Source of the DNA: Methanococcus maripaludis
Lineage (GTDB): Archaea; AGJL01; Methanococci; Methanococcales; Methanococcaceae
Length of the DNA stretch: 64,000 nt
Assembly: GCF_013760955.1 (NCBI RefSeq)
Contig: NZ_JACDUL010000001.1
Span: forward strand, 465,928-529,927
Direction of reading: 5' to 3'
Made by a program: the position numbers and the translations under genes. The number at the start of each line of letters is the position of its first letter. Position 1 is the stretch's first letter. Positions 45,691 to 54,407 of the stretch are shown here, one piece after another. The notes under the pieces were generated by a model. That model had not been told where the DNA came from, searched no databases, and saw only the letters and a program-made list of their open reading frames with translations.

Positions 45691-46704
45691 ATGAAGATAA
45701 TTCTTGTAGGATTTGGAATAATTGGTAAGGGTGTTTTAAAGACCATTACCCTCAAATCAGAACATTTAAAGAATAGATATGGAATGGATTTACAAGTTGC
45801 TGCAATTTGTGATAGAAGCGGTGCTGCAATTGATGAAAACGGCCTCGATTTGGAATTAGCTTTGAAAGTTAAAGAAGAAACAGGAAAAATTGCAGATTAT
45901 CCAGAAAAAGGATGCGAAATGGGCATTTTAGAAGTTATTGAGTCAGTAAATGCGGACGCTATTGTTGAGGTAAGCCCTACGAACATTGAAACCGGTGAAC
46001 CTGCAAAATCATACATGTTAAAAGCGTTTGAAACCAAAAAACACGTCGTAAGTGCAAATAAAGGTCCCCTCGCAGTTTCATTTAAAGAACTCGTAAAATG
46101 TGCAGAAGAAAATAAAGTTTGTTTCAGATATGAAGCTTCAGTCGGTGGCGCAATGCCAATAATCAATCTTGCAAAGGAAACACTAGCAGGAAATGATATT
46201 AAAGTAATAAAAGGAATTTTAAACGGGACTACAAACTATATACTAACCAAAATGGAAAAAGAACAGCTTGATTTTGATATGGTATTAAAAGAAGCCCAGG
46301 AACTCGGTATTGCTGAAACAAACCCTCATCAGGATATCAGCGGATTGGATACTGCTGCAAAAATTGTAATTTTAGCAAATTCAATATTTGGAAGAGATGT
46401 AACAATTAAAGATGTGGAATTAGAAGGAATTACAAGAATTACTCCTGAAGCGCTTGCGATGGCAAATAAAAGTGGCCACACTATAAAATTAATAGGGGAA
46501 GTTACAGATGAAAAACTCATAGTATGCCCAAAACTTGTACCTATTGACAGTCCTTTAAACGTTAAAGGAAGTTTAAACGTTGCAATGGTTAGTACGGATC
46601 TTGCAAACGATATTGTAGTTGTTGGAACCGGTGCAGGAGACATTGAAACTGCTTCTGCAATTCTGAGCGATTTAGTAAATATTCACCAGACAATGAAAAA
46701 CTAA
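45691..46704 (+). CDS. hom: Homoserine dehydrogenase
   Basis: 337 residues. Reduces aspartate semialdehyde to homoserine for threonine and methionine. N-terminal NAD(P) motif VGFGIIGKG, then SANKGPLAVSFKEL, ASVGGAMPII, and the catalytic KGILNGTTNYILT and GLDTAAKIVILAN motifs. There is no C-terminal ACT domain, which fits with the separate ACT protein immediately upstream. Confidence 0.95.
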   Translation: MKIILVGFGIIGKGVLKTITLKSEHLKNRYGMDLQVAAICDRSGAAIDENGLDLELALKVKEETGKIADYPEKGCEMGILEVIESVNADAIVEVSPTNIETGEPAKSYMLKAFETKKHVVSANKGPLAVSFKELVKCAEENKVCFRYEASVGGAMPIINLAKETLAGNDIKVIKGILNGTTNYILTKMEKEQLDFDMVLKEAQELGIAETNPHQDISGLDTAAKIVILANSIFGRDVTIKDVELEGITRITPEALAMANKSGHTIKLIGEVTDEKLIVCPKLVPIDSPLNVKGSLNVAMVSTDLANDIVVVGTGAGDIETASAILSDLVNIHQTMKN

Positions 46705-46797
46705 TATATCTTTTTTAAAACGTTTTTTAATAAACTTTAAAAAGAAAGTAAACAAAAAGGCTTATATATCTTTAAAATAGTTTATATCTTGGCTTGT

Positions 46798-46887
46798 GGC
46801 ACGGGGTGCTTATCTTGGTAGATGAGGGCGGACTTCAGATCCGTCGAGTTCCGTTGGAATTCGGGGTTCGATTCCCCCCCTGCGCCG
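46798..46887 (+). tRNA. tRNA-Sec (UCA), selenocysteine tRNA
   Basis: 90 bases, longer than standard tRNAs. Loop CTTCAGA gives anticodon UCA, which reads UGA. It has an extended acceptor (GGCACGGGG with CCCCTGCGCC), a long variable arm (CGAGTTCCGTTGGAATTCG), a long D-stem (CTTATC/GATGAG), T-loop TTCGATT and discriminator G73, all typical of archaeal tRNA-Sec. CCA is not encoded. A TATA-like TTATATATC lies upstream. Confidence 0.95.
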
Positions 46888-46909
46888 TTTTATATTTTTG
46901 GTGGGCTTT

Positions 46910-47806
46910 ATGGACAAAATGTACTCTAAAAAAGGGGGAATTCCCGAACTAAAAGAGTTAATATCTATTTTAAACAATTTTACTGGAATTATCTCCCTTG
47001 ATAATGCCAGATTATATTATATCGACTCAAAACTTGTTTTTTCTAGTTTAAATGATAAAGAAATGGATTTAAAAGATATTTTTAAAAATATCCCCGAAGA
47101 ATTCCAGATCGAAGCTAAAAACATGGATTACGATCGGGTAAACAGCTTGCTCGATAAAGTTCTTTCGAAAAATCCAGATGTTAAATCCGTTTCAAAAGAT
47201 ATTTTTGTCGATGTTTATGGAAATATTGAAAATTATGTGGGGCATGGGCTTTTTAAAGTTACATTATTTCCTAGAAAATATAAAGATGAAATAGGAACTA
47301 TTTTATTTTCAAACAAAGATGAAATTGCTGCAATACACCAGAAAAAGGATAAAATTCTTGTCGGTTTGAAAGCATTGAATAAAATAAAGACTATTTTTGC
47401 AGTTAGCGATGTAAAAATATGCCCTGAACAAATATCAAAACAGGATTTAGATGAAATATTAAAAGAAAATAGGGATGCATTGTTGAAAAATTTTGTATCA
47501 TTTGAAGAATTGATAGAAAAAATTAAACAAAAATCTCCAAAAATTGTTGAAAATGATTCGTTATATAATATACTCCCAAAAAACCCGTCGATCGTTGAAA
47601 TTGTTGAAAAAAATGCAATACTTGTTTCTAAAGACAAAACTCCGATTATGGCATTTTTAGGGGAATACGACGGAGATAAAGCGTTTAGAATTATCAAAAA
47701 TTTCTGTATATTAAATAATACCATCTTTAAAATCTACGAATTAACTGAAGACGAGTTTAAAAATATTAAGGAATTCAAAAACGCCAAAATAAAAGATATT
47801 AATTAA
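46910..47806 (+). CDS. Uncharacterised archaeal protein, resembling DUF2226
   Basis: 298 residues, soluble, charged, beginning MDKMYSKKGGIPEL. GGTGGGC lies ahead of ATG 46910. The first half looks like DUF2226, an archaeal family of unknown role; the C-terminal third could be a separate alpha/beta domain. It starts 22 bases after tRNA-Sec, so the two may share a promoter. No link to selenium is shown. Confidence 0.6.
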   Translation: MDKMYSKKGGIPELKELISILNNFTGIISLDNARLYYIDSKLVFSSLNDKEMDLKDIFKNIPEEFQIEAKNMDYDRVNSLLDKVLSKNPDVKSVSKDIFVDVYGNIENYVGHGLFKVTLFPRKYKDEIGTILFSNKDEIAAIHQKKDKILVGLKALNKIKTIFAVSDVKICPEQISKQDLDEILKENRDALLKNFVSFEELIEKIKQKSPKIVENDSLYNILPKNPSIVEIVEKNAILVSKDKTPIMAFLGEYDGDKAFRIIKNFCILNNTIFKIYELTEDEFKNIKEFKNAKIKDIN

Positions 47807-48258
47807 ATTTGTTTTTTAACAATTTCATAAGCTTTTTTTAAATCCCCTGACTCCAAAATTGCTTTTTCTGCCGCTTCTTTTGAAATTCCCTGTTCTTCCA
47901 AAGCCTTGACGCCTTCTTCAAACATTTTTGATTTCTTAATTATTTCTTCGGCGAGTTCTTTTTTAAGTTCCATGTATTCATCTTCGCCCATATCTATTGC
48001 AAGCATTGCGCTGTCCCTAAATGGACATGGTTTTGTAATCTTGCAGCACCAGATTAAACTTCCAAAACAGGTGTTTTTGCCAAGCCCGAGTCTTGTTCGG
48101 CTTCCAAAATCTTGTTTCATTTTTGAAAATTCTTCTACAGGTATATCAATTGATTCTAACGCCTTGTGTAATGGGCAGTATTTTACAGGAGGGCAGCAGA
48201 ATGCAAGTCCCCTTAAATCGCCGCCTCTGCAGATGTGTGAAGGGGAATTTTCCCACAT
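47803..48258 (-). CDS. Putative methanogenesis marker 9 domain protein
   Basis: 151 residues. The N-terminal half has a cysteine-rich block, SPSHICRGGDLRGLAFCC, followed by PVKYCPLHKAL, CFGSLIWCCK and CPFRD. This is the methanogenesis marker 9 type domain found in methanogens and suggests an iron-sulfur or metal site. The C-terminal half is a helical UBA-like tail. Start at ATG 48258, five bases after GGTGA. The function is unknown. It overlaps the convergent upstream gene by four bases. Confidence 0.75.
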   Translation of the reverse strand: MWENSPSHICRGGDLRGLAFCCPPVKYCPLHKALESIDIPVEEFSKMKQDFGSRTRLGLGKNTCFGSLIWCCKITKPCPFRDSAMLAIDMGEDEYMELKKELAEEIIKKSKMFEEGVKALEEQGISKEAAEKAILESGDLKKAYEIVKKQI

Positions 48259-48267
48259 ATAAATCAC

Positions 48268-48933
48268 CTAAATCATATTTCTAACAATTTCAACATAATT
48301 ATTAATTAGCTCATTTAAAAGGAATCTTCCATGAGTTCTGTCTAAAAAAACGCCATTTTCTTCCACAGATCTTGCTTCTAAATCTATAGCTTCGTTTTTT
48401 TCCCTTGCTTCTTTTAGACCGACCATTCCAATTTCTTCGTAAATTTCAGGATCGTGGGTCTTCATCTTATCTTCTGAAAGTATTCCAACTGCATATCCCA
48501 AGGATACTTCATCAGTTGCTGCATGGGTTAAACAGACGTTTTCCATTCGGATAAAACAGTTTTCATGATTTAATTTTGAAATTTCGTCTTTTATTAGGGT
48601 GTTTCCACCATGGCAGTTTATAATCAAGAATTTATTTATCCCAATTTTTCTGCCATTTTCAACCAGATATTTAATATAATTAATTACATCTTTGATGGAA
48701 TCGTGAATACCGTGTTTCACGTAAGAATATTCTGTTGAAGGAAGTACTACGCCTAAAAATTTTGCTCCGGTAATTATTGAAACATTTAATGCAATATATG
48801 ATGCAATTTTTGCATCGGTATCTATTGGAAGGGCTGAACCGTGATTTTCAAGAAATGATCCAAGAGCAATAATTCCTATCCCGTGGACCTTTTCATTGAA
48901 AATATTTCCAGAACCGTATCTTAAATCAACCAT
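48268..48933 (-). CDS. arfB: FAPy deformylase ArfB (creatininase family)
   Basis: 221 residues. Hydrolyses the formamide of 2-amino-5-formylamino-6-ribosylaminopyrimidinone phosphate, the second step of archaeal riboflavin and F420 synthesis, after the GTP cyclohydrolase ArfA. Creatininase-like metal motifs: [19 protein letters not shown] and NCHGGN. GTGA precedes ATG 48933. It begins five bases before the nop10 stop, so it is at the end of that translation-gene run. Confidence 0.88.
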   Translation of the reverse strand: MVDLRYGSGNIFNEKVHGIGIIALGSFLENHGSALPIDTDAKIASYIALNVSIITGAKFLGVVLPSTEYSYVKHGIHDSIKDVINYIKYLVENGRKIGINKFLIINCHGGNTLIKDEISKLNHENCFIRMENVCLTHAATDEVSLGYAVGILSEDKMKTHDPEIYEEIGMVGLKEAREKNEAIDLEARSVEENGVFLDRTHGRFLLNELINNYVEIVRNMI

Positions 48934-48938
48934 AAATT

Positions 48939-49094
48939 TCACATTTTGGCTTTTTTAAGAGCCCTTCTGTATTTTCCGTATTTATCAACGGGAGAAAATC
49001 TAGGCGGTTTTATTGTAACGGATTTTTCATTGCAGCCACTACAAAAATCTTTCAATGTGTATTTTCCACATTTAGGGCATTTTTTCATTCTCAT
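48939..49094 (-). CDS. nop10: Ribosome biogenesis protein Nop10
   Basis: 51 residues, [17 protein letters not shown], then CSGC and the [18 protein letters not shown] helix that binds Cbf5. Zinc ribbon C-x2-C...C-x2-C. It is a core part of H/ACA ribonucleoprotein with Cbf5 (30695). It sits eight bases after the eIF2-alpha stop. The start may be ATG 49094 or 49088. Confidence 0.95.
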   Translation of the reverse strand: MRMKKCPKCGKYTLKDFCSGCNEKSVTIKPPRFSPVDKYGKYRRALKKAKM

Positions 49095-49102
49095 AGTATC
49101 AA

Positions 49103-49900
49103 TTACTCTTCAACTCGTACAAAACTACCTTTTCCACCAGCATATCCTTTTATGAAGTCGATTGCTTCTTCAGATACCATTCTTAAAACATCTTCTCCAC
49201 TTTTGTAGTCTGGTGCGAGTACTTCTACCCTATACTTTGGAGCTCCGATGTAAGTGATATTTACTTCCACGTCTTCGTAAGGGTTTGCTTTTAAAGCTTT
49301 TTTCAAACCGTTTTTAATGATTTTTACTCCCGCAGCATCTGTTGTTGTAAGTGAAACTATTCCTGCAACTTTAACATTTGAAAGTTCGATATTTTCACTT
49401 GCAACTTCGTAAATTACATCTGCCCATTCTTGTGGAAGTGGTGTTTCAAGTTCATCTAAAACTTCTTTTCCTTCGATAACGATTGATTCAAAAGCGTCGT
49501 ATAATTCCCCAAATTCATCGATTAAAGGATATCCAACAATTTCCCATCCTTCTTCGATCGTTTTTCCAAGTTTTTCTGATGCGAACTGGAGTAATTTTTC
49601 AGCTCTTTGGAATCTCTTCCATTCCTGAACTTTTACTTTTTTCTGCTGGTCAGTTGCCCTTTTTAATGAAAGATCGATCTGGTTCTTGTGAGGCGTTACT
49701 CTCATTACCTTTGCAACGACTCTTTGACCCTTTTTAATATGGTCTCTTATGTTTTTAATCCATCCTGAGGAAACTTCAGAAATATGAACCATCCCTTCCT
49801 TTCCAGGATACTCTAAAAGTTCGATAAAGGCCCCGAAAGACTTAACGTCAATAACATTTCCGATTACAATGTCCCCTTCTTCAGGAAAATCCTTTCTCAT
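49103..49900 (-). CDS. eif2a: Translation initiation factor 2 subunit alpha
   Basis: 265 residues. N-terminal S1 domain (GDIVIGNVIDVKSFGAFIEL... GMVHISE), a helical middle domain and a C-terminal alpha/beta domain. Part of the aIF2 trimer that delivers initiator tRNA. The eukaryotic phosphorylation-site region is not evident. In many archaea it lies next to S27e, L44e and Nop10, as here. Confidence 0.96.
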   Translation of the reverse strand: MRKDFPEEGDIVIGNVIDVKSFGAFIELLEYPGKEGMVHISEVSSGWIKNIRDHIKKGQRVVAKVMRVTPHKNQIDLSLKRATDQQKKVKVQEWKRFQRAEKLLQFASEKLGKTIEEGWEIVGYPLIDEFGELYDAFESIVIEGKEVLDELETPLPQEWADVIYEVASENIELSNVKVAGIVSLTTTDAAGVKIIKNGLKKALKANPYEDVEVNITYIGAPKYRVEVLAPDYKSGEDVLRMVSEEAIDFIKGYAGGKGSFVRVEE

Positions 49901-50013
49901 GATTCCACCTTGATTAACTTATAATACGCATATGGAGTGTTTATACCCACTAGTATTTAAACAATTATAAAATCGAACTACTTTGAAAGACTTTTAAAAA
50001 AGAATAAAAAGAG

Positions 50014-50199
50014 TTATTGTAATACTTCTAAGATTTTTGCTTTGATTGCGCCTTTTGAAGCTTTTGGTTCAGCAATGATTTTGCCGCATCCTGCACATTT
50101 AACTTCTGTTGAAGGGCATCCAAAGATAACTTGTTCATTGTTGCAGTCTGTACATTGAACTTTTAAGAATCTGCTTTTAGGTTTTGAGATTAATTGCAT
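50014..50199 (-). CDS. rps27e: Ribosomal protein S27e
   Basis: 61 residues with a C4 zinc ribbon (CTDCNNEQVIF...CAGCG). The start MQLISKPKSRFLKVQC is normal for the family. It is 22 bases after L44e and about 110 before eIF2-alpha. Confidence 0.97.
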   Translation of the reverse strand: MQLISKPKSRFLKVQCTDCNNEQVIFGCPSTEVKCAGCGKIIAEPKASKGAIKAKILEVLQ

Positions 50200-50221
50200 G
50201 TTTTCTCACCGTTTTTCTTAA

Positions 50222-50503
50222 TTATTCTATTAATTCAAACATTCTTGCTCTGAAGCCACCGTTGCTTCTAGTGTGCATTTTTCCGCATTCGGAACATTTG
50301 TATCTTAAATCCAATTTTTTAATTGGTTTAGCTCCTCCAGGTAAAGGTCTTGGGTAACCTCCGTATCCTGCAGTCACTCTTCTGAATTGTCTTTGACCCC
50401 ATTTCAATTCGCTAGCTTTTCTTTTTTTAGCTCTTTCTACTGTGTGTGCAGTGTGCTTTTTACAGTATGGGCAGTATCTGTTCATCTTTTTTTTCATCTT
50501 CAT
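50222..50503 (-). CDS. rpl44e: Ribosomal protein L44e
   Basis: 93 residues with [13 protein letters not shown] and [10 protein letters not shown] zinc ligands and the [17 protein letters not shown] loop of the E-site. GGGTGA lies ahead of ATG 50503, with an alternative start at 50497. Its first 44 bases overlap the 3' end of the GINS gene in another frame. Confidence 0.96.
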   Translation of the reverse strand: MKMKKKMNRYCPYCKKHTAHTVERAKKRKASELKWGQRQFRRVTAGYGGYPRPLPGGAKPIKKLDLRYKCSECGKMHTRSNGGFRARMFELIE

Positions 50504-51047
50504 GGATGTTCACCCGTTTAATAATATTGTGTTTCTCTAAAATCTTTGAAAATTTCCTATCCAAAGAGATAACGTCATTCTTGTTTAAAACATACTGTAA
50601 ATTCCCATCGGTAAAGCAGGGGAACTTAGTGATGACTCTTACAATATCAATATCACTTTCACTATTTATATGTTTTGGTTTTTGACACTTATCGGTTTGT
50701 TCTTCCGGTTTATTTAAATTAACTGAAAATTTGTCTTTTTTTTTATCGGATTCATCTAATTTTGGAATGTAATCTTCAGTACCACTTCCATAGCAGGTTT
50801 CTTCGATAAAATTTATGACCTTTTTTTCATCTTGAATAAATTTATTCGGACTTTCTTTTAAACAGTTTACCTTGTAAATTCTAAAACTTAAAAGATTATT
50901 TAGGTAATATTTTACTCGTTTTGATTTAGCATTATCATCGATTGTTTCGAGATAGTTTCGGGCATCTTTGTAAAAATTTTCCGGAAGGTCGGATAAACCG
51001 TCTTTAAAAAATTCGTTGAAAAATGCATCCCTTATTTTCTTATACAT
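50460..51047 (-). CDS. GINS complex subunit, Gins51-like
   Basis: 195 residues. N-terminal helical domain with [16 protein letters not shown], like the GINS A domain, then a variable charged linker (about residues 100-125), then a beta-rich B domain [27 protein letters not shown]...[11 protein letters not shown]. It helps form the CMG replicative helicase. The neighbourhood of PCNA, L44e, S27e, eIF2-alpha and Nop10 is a known archaeal arrangement for Gins51. The sequence is divergent, so the assignment relies on both motifs and context. Confidence 0.8.
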   Translation of the reverse strand: MYKKIRDAFFNEFFKDGLSDLPENFYKDARNYLETIDDNAKSKRVKYYLNNLLSFRIYKVNCLKESPNKFIQDEKKVINFIEETCYGSGTEDYIPKLDESDKKKDKFSVNLNKPEEQTDKCQKPKHINSESDIDIVRVITKFPCFTDGNLQYVLNKNDVISLDRKFSKILEKHNIIKRVNIHEDEKKDEQILPIL

Positions 51048-51082
51048 GGTTTTTCACGTTGCGATAATAAAAAAAATAAAAT

Positions 51083-51835
51083 TTAGGATTCAATTCTTGG
51101 TGCAAGTAAGAAGACGAGTTTTGAACCGCTTACTTCGTACTCGATTTTAACAGGCATGTCTGAACCAAGGTATATTTTTAAAAGGTCTTCTGCCGCAGTT
51201 GATTTTGTTAAATCTTTTAAATAAGCTAAATTGAAAGTACTTCTTGAAGCTTCGCCCATGTTGAATTCTGCAAGAGCATTGTCGTCATCTTCAATACTGT
51301 TATCAAATACAGTTTCACTCTGGTTTAAATCGCCTTTTGAATAGATTATAAATTTATCTTCATCGATTTTCAAAGTGATGTGATCATTTACAAGTTCTGC
51401 ATCTTTTAAGGCTTCAACAAATGCACCTGCTTTGATTGAAACGCTGTTTGGATATTCTATGTCTGGAACTTTCAAATTGCTTGATGAAACATCGTATAAC
51501 GCGATTGAAAACTTCCTTGTAACGTTGCTTTTAAAAGTAACATTCAATTTGTTTTTTTCCGTATCAAGATCAAGAATTAATTTTTCGTCGCCCCTTCCTC
51601 TCGCAATGATTTTTTTGAGTGCTTCCAGATCAATTCCGATATCTTGAATATCCCCTTCGTATTCTTCAAAAACGTCTTTTGGCATTTCCATGCTCACTAA
51701 AGCCACGTGTGACGGATCCATTGCACTTGCTTTGATACCGTTTTCGTCCACTTCAAAACAAATCTCATCTACTAAATTGCTAGTTGCATTAATAACTTTT
51801 TTAAAATCTCTTGTATTACATGTAGCCCTGAACAT
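51083..51835 (-). CDS. pcn: DNA polymerase sliding clamp PCNA
   Basis: 250 residues; homotrimeric ring on DNA for polymerases, ligase and FEN1. The two-domain clamp is clear: starts [45 protein letters not shown], central loop, and ends [10 protein letters not shown]. It is upstream of GINS on the same strand with 35 bases between them, so replication genes are co-transcribed with ribosomal protein genes. Confidence 0.96.
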   Translation of the reverse strand: MFRATCNTRDFKKVINATSNLVDEICFEVDENGIKASAMDPSHVALVSMEMPKDVFEEYEGDIQDIGIDLEALKKIIARGRGDEKLILDLDTEKNKLNVTFKSNVTRKFSIALYDVSSSNLKVPDIEYPNSVSIKAGAFVEALKDAELVNDHITLKIDEDKFIIYSKGDLNQSETVFDNSIEDDDNALAEFNMGEASRSTFNLAYLKDLTKSTAAEDLLKIYLGSDMPVKIEYEVSGSKLVFLLAPRIES

Positions 51836-51910
51836 TCATTCACCAGTGATTTTTAATTCATATGAATTATTGTACAAAAAATATATATGGTTTTTTAAGT
51901 GATTCAAAAA

Positions 51911-52801
51911 TTATTTTCCTGAAACAAAGTCCCAGAATGATTTTATTGCGCTTGGGTTTCTTGGTTTCTTTCCTTTTACAAGATACATGTATCTAGTAAG
52001 GTCTAAATCTTCAATAGGAACTATTTGTAACTGGCCTGCATCTGCCGCTTTTTTTGCAGGAATTTCTGAAATAATTGATATACCGTATCCTTCTGAAACT
52101 GCCGTAATTATTGAAGAATTACTTCCAAGGCTCATTATTGTGTGTAAATCCATCATTGAATATCCTTTATCCTGTAAAGCATCTACAAATATCTCCCTTG
52201 TACCCGATCCAACTTCCCTGTCAATATAATCTTCTTTTAAGAGATCTGAAAATTTTGCAACTCCTTTTTTCGCAAGTTGATGTTCTGGTGGGACTATGAG
52301 TACCAGCCTATCTTTTCCTATAACTTCACTTTCGTATGATCCATCATAAATATTTCCAACTGCAATTATGTCGACTGTCCTGTCTTCTAAAAGCTTGAAA
52401 CATTTTTCAGAATCGGTAATTTGAATCTGAAATGATACATCTCGAAAAACTTTAGTATAATCTTTAATAATGCTTGGGAGCAAATGTTCTCCAGGCGTAG
52501 TACTTGCAGCAATTCGAATTACTCCTTCAGGATGCTCGTGGAGAATTCTCATCTGTTGTTTTGCGTTAGATATATTTTCTAGTAACTTTTCTGCATTTTC
52601 GTATAGAATATTTCCTTCAGTAGTTAAATCAACTCCTTCGGGAGTTCTCAAAAAAAGCTGTGCATCAAAAAATTTCTCTAAAACAGATATGTGGTTGCTT
52701 ACAGTTCCTTGTGTAACGCCCAATTTTTTCGCGGCTTTAGAAAAGCTTTTAGTCTTTGCGGCAAATAGAAACGTTTGAAAATAACTAATTTTTGGGTCCA
52801 T
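51911..52801 (-). CDS. LysR-type transcriptional regulator
   Basis: 296 residues with an N-terminal winged helix (FLFAAKTKSFSKAAKKLGVTQGTVSNHI) and a C-terminal substrate-binding domain with two halves (IRIAASTTPGEHLLP onward). Bacterial-type regulator, rarer in archaea than Lrp types. GTGAT precedes ATG 52801; the frame reaches 52822. It diverges from a PLP-dependent enzyme with a palindrome between, which is the usual LysR layout. Confidence 0.9.
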   Translation of the reverse strand: MDPKISYFQTFLFAAKTKSFSKAAKKLGVTQGTVSNHISVLEKFFDAQLFLRTPEGVDLTTEGNILYENAEKLLENISNAKQQMRILHEHPEGVIRIAASTTPGEHLLPSIIKDYTKVFRDVSFQIQITDSEKCFKLLEDRTVDIIAVGNIYDGSYESEVIGKDRLVLIVPPEHQLAKKGVAKFSDLLKEDYIDREVGSGTREIFVDALQDKGYSMMDLHTIMSLGSNSSIITAVSEGYGISIISEIPAKKAADAGQLQIVPIEDLDLTRYMYLVKGKKPRNPSAIKSFWDFVSGK

Positions 52802-52820
52802 GATATCACTATTATTAAAC

Positions 52821-52837
52821 ATTTATCTTAGATAAAT
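52821..52837. promoter_or_regulatory. Palindrome between the LysR gene and its divergent neighbour
   Basis: ATTTATCT-T-AGATAAAT is a perfect 17-base palindrome in the divergent promoter region and fits the T-N11-A LysR operator plan. A TATA-like TAATATATATATGC follows on the plus strand near 52855-52868. Operator role is inferred from position. Confidence 0.55.
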
Positions 52838-52928
52838 AGATACTATTAGAAAAACTAATATATATATGCATGCCACTATTTTCCTAAAACCATATTGCGA
52901 AATTAAAATACAATATCTCGGTGAACAG

Positions 52929-53879
52929 ATGATAATTCCACACAGAAAACCATGTATTGAGTCAGAAATCCGAAGTTCTGGAAATCTCGAAGAATTAAGA
53001 AATATATTAAATGATCTTTTATTTTCTGAAAAAGAAATTCATATTCTACCTTCAGGAAATTCTGCAATCCATATCACTTCAGAAATTATATCAAAATTAA
53101 ATCCGAATTCAAAAACATTAATTCCTGACATGGGCGGATGGAAAGGTTTTGAAACATACTCTAAATTATCAGGATTGAATGTTGAAACACTGGAGACAGA
53201 TCTCGGAGTAGTTAATACTGAAACTCTCGAAGAAAAAATTAAAGAAAGTGGTGCAAAATCTCTCTTTTTAACGTCACTTGCAGGATACCTCGCAGAACAA
53301 CCCCTAAAAGAAATTGCAAAAATTTGTAGTGAAAATGAAGTTTTGTTTATTGAAGATGTTTCTGGAAAAATCGGAGGGGACTGCGGATATGGGGACATGG
53401 TTGTTTGTTCAACAGGGTCGCCAAAAATTATAAACTGCGAATATGGCGGATTTTTAGGAATTTCTAAAGAAATCATTGAGGTATTAAAAGACAAAAACTT
53501 AAAAGAAGATATTAAAAGTCTTTTAAAAACATATAAAATGCCAGATATTTACGGAAAATTAATAGAAGAAAGTTTGCTCTCAAAAAAATCATATAATTCT
53601 TGCGTAAATTTTTCAAATATATTTAAGGAAAATATGGAAAATGCATACTTTAAAGATTCCAATGGGGTTTCTGTATTCTTAGAATATGAAAATCCAAAAG
53701 AGATCGCCAAAAAAATAGACAAATCAGTTAAACTGGATAATGGAAAATCAATTATTACAATTTGCCCATTATATGAAAGAATTTTAAGAAAAGGAATCGT
53801 TTTAGAGATAAAAAAAATGGATATTCATAAAATAAGCGAGAATGAGATGTACGAGATATTAAATTTTTTTAAAAAATAA
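52929..53879 (+). CDS. PLP-dependent aminotransferase-fold enzyme, unknown substrate
   Basis: 316 residues. The order of motifs matches the DegT or fold-type I class: PSGNSAIHIT for the PLP phosphate region, LTSLAGYLAEQPLKEI, FIEDVSG (Asp pairing the pyridine N), and a probable Schiff-base lysine in STGSPKIINCEYGGF. Shorter than usual DegT enzymes. GGTGA precedes ATG 52929. Its likely regulator is the divergent LysR gene. No pathway partner is adjacent. Confidence 0.75.
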   Translation: MIIPHRKPCIESEIRSSGNLEELRNILNDLLFSEKEIHILPSGNSAIHITSEIISKLNPNSKTLIPDMGGWKGFETYSKLSGLNVETLETDLGVVNTETLEEKIKESGAKSLFLTSLAGYLAEQPLKEIAKICSENEVLFIEDVSGKIGGDCGYGDMVVCSTGSPKIINCEYGGFLGISKEIIEVLKDKNLKEDIKSLLKTYKMPDIYGKLIEESLLSKKSYNSCVNFSNIFKENMENAYFKDSNGVSVFLEYENPKEIAKKIDKSVKLDNGKSIITICPLYERILRKGIVLEIKKMDIHKISENEMYEILNFFKK

Positions 53880-54048
53880 AGAAAAAAGAATAGAGTGTGT
53901 ATGAGTACAGTTGTGAGATTTCATATACCCCCACCACTGCTGAAAACATTTAAAATCCATATCCCCATATAATATTAATATGGAAGATATTTAAATGTTA
54001 TTAATTAAATCCAATAATCAATTTCAACGTAATACGAAATAGCATTAA
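53880..54048. other. Convergent intergenic region
   Basis: 169 bases between two convergent genes, which normally would need no promoter. It contains the candidate RNA listed next. On the minus strand it has a TATA-like TTAATATTATATGG near 53961-53975, and the T-run TTCTTTTTTC at about 53881-53890 that could end a minus-strand transcript. Confidence 0.5.
53908..53942. ncRNA. Candidate structured RNA, second copy of the 42 kb motif
   Basis: CAGTTGTG (53908-53915) can pair with CACTGCTG (53935-53942) with one G-U and one mismatch. The loop contains AGATTTCATATACCCCCAC, which resembles AGATT...CTCATACCCCCAC in the structure at 42014-42065. Stem position, loop boxes and GC-rich patch agree; size differs. 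The strand cannot be fixed: pairing favours plus, promoter and terminator-like signals favour minus. Confidence 0.45.
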
Positions 54049-54393
54049 TTAAAATGCTGTTTTAATTTTTTCAGTTGCTTTTTTCATTGATATCCTGATT
54101 AAACCAAGGTTAACTTTTGAATCAGAGAGTACAACCAAAATTCCCTCTCCTGCATCAGTCATTAACGTTTTACCAAATTCTGCTTCGACCATCATTTGTT
54201 CGAGAGCCCCTTGGCCGATTTCTGTTGCAGTTCTTTCTGCGGAACCAAATGCTGCGGAAGCCATTGCACCGATAAGTTCGCTATCGAGGTTTGATGGAAT
54301 TTGTGATGCAATAACAAGCCCATCTTTACCTACAACCATTGATCCCTTTATTCCTTCAGTTTTACTCAAATCTGCAAGAATTCTGTCAATCAT
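54049..54393 (-). CDS. Roadblock/LC7-domain protein
   Basis: 114 residues forming one roadblock domain (KTEGIKGSMVVGKDGLVIAS... LVVLSDSKVNLGLIRISM). Such proteins act as partners or GTPase-activating proteins for Ras-like GTPases, as MglB does for MglA. It follows the small GTPase by 14 bases, so the two are a pair. Its last gene position suggests co-transcription with hmdII. Confidence 0.9.
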   Translation of the reverse strand: MIDRILADLSKTEGIKGSMVVGKDGLVIASQIPSNLDSELIGAMASAAFGSAERTATEIGQGALEQMMVEAEFGKTLMTDAGEGILVVLSDSKVNLGLIRISMKKATEKIKTAF

Positions 54394-54407
54394 AAATATT
54401 ACCCCAC

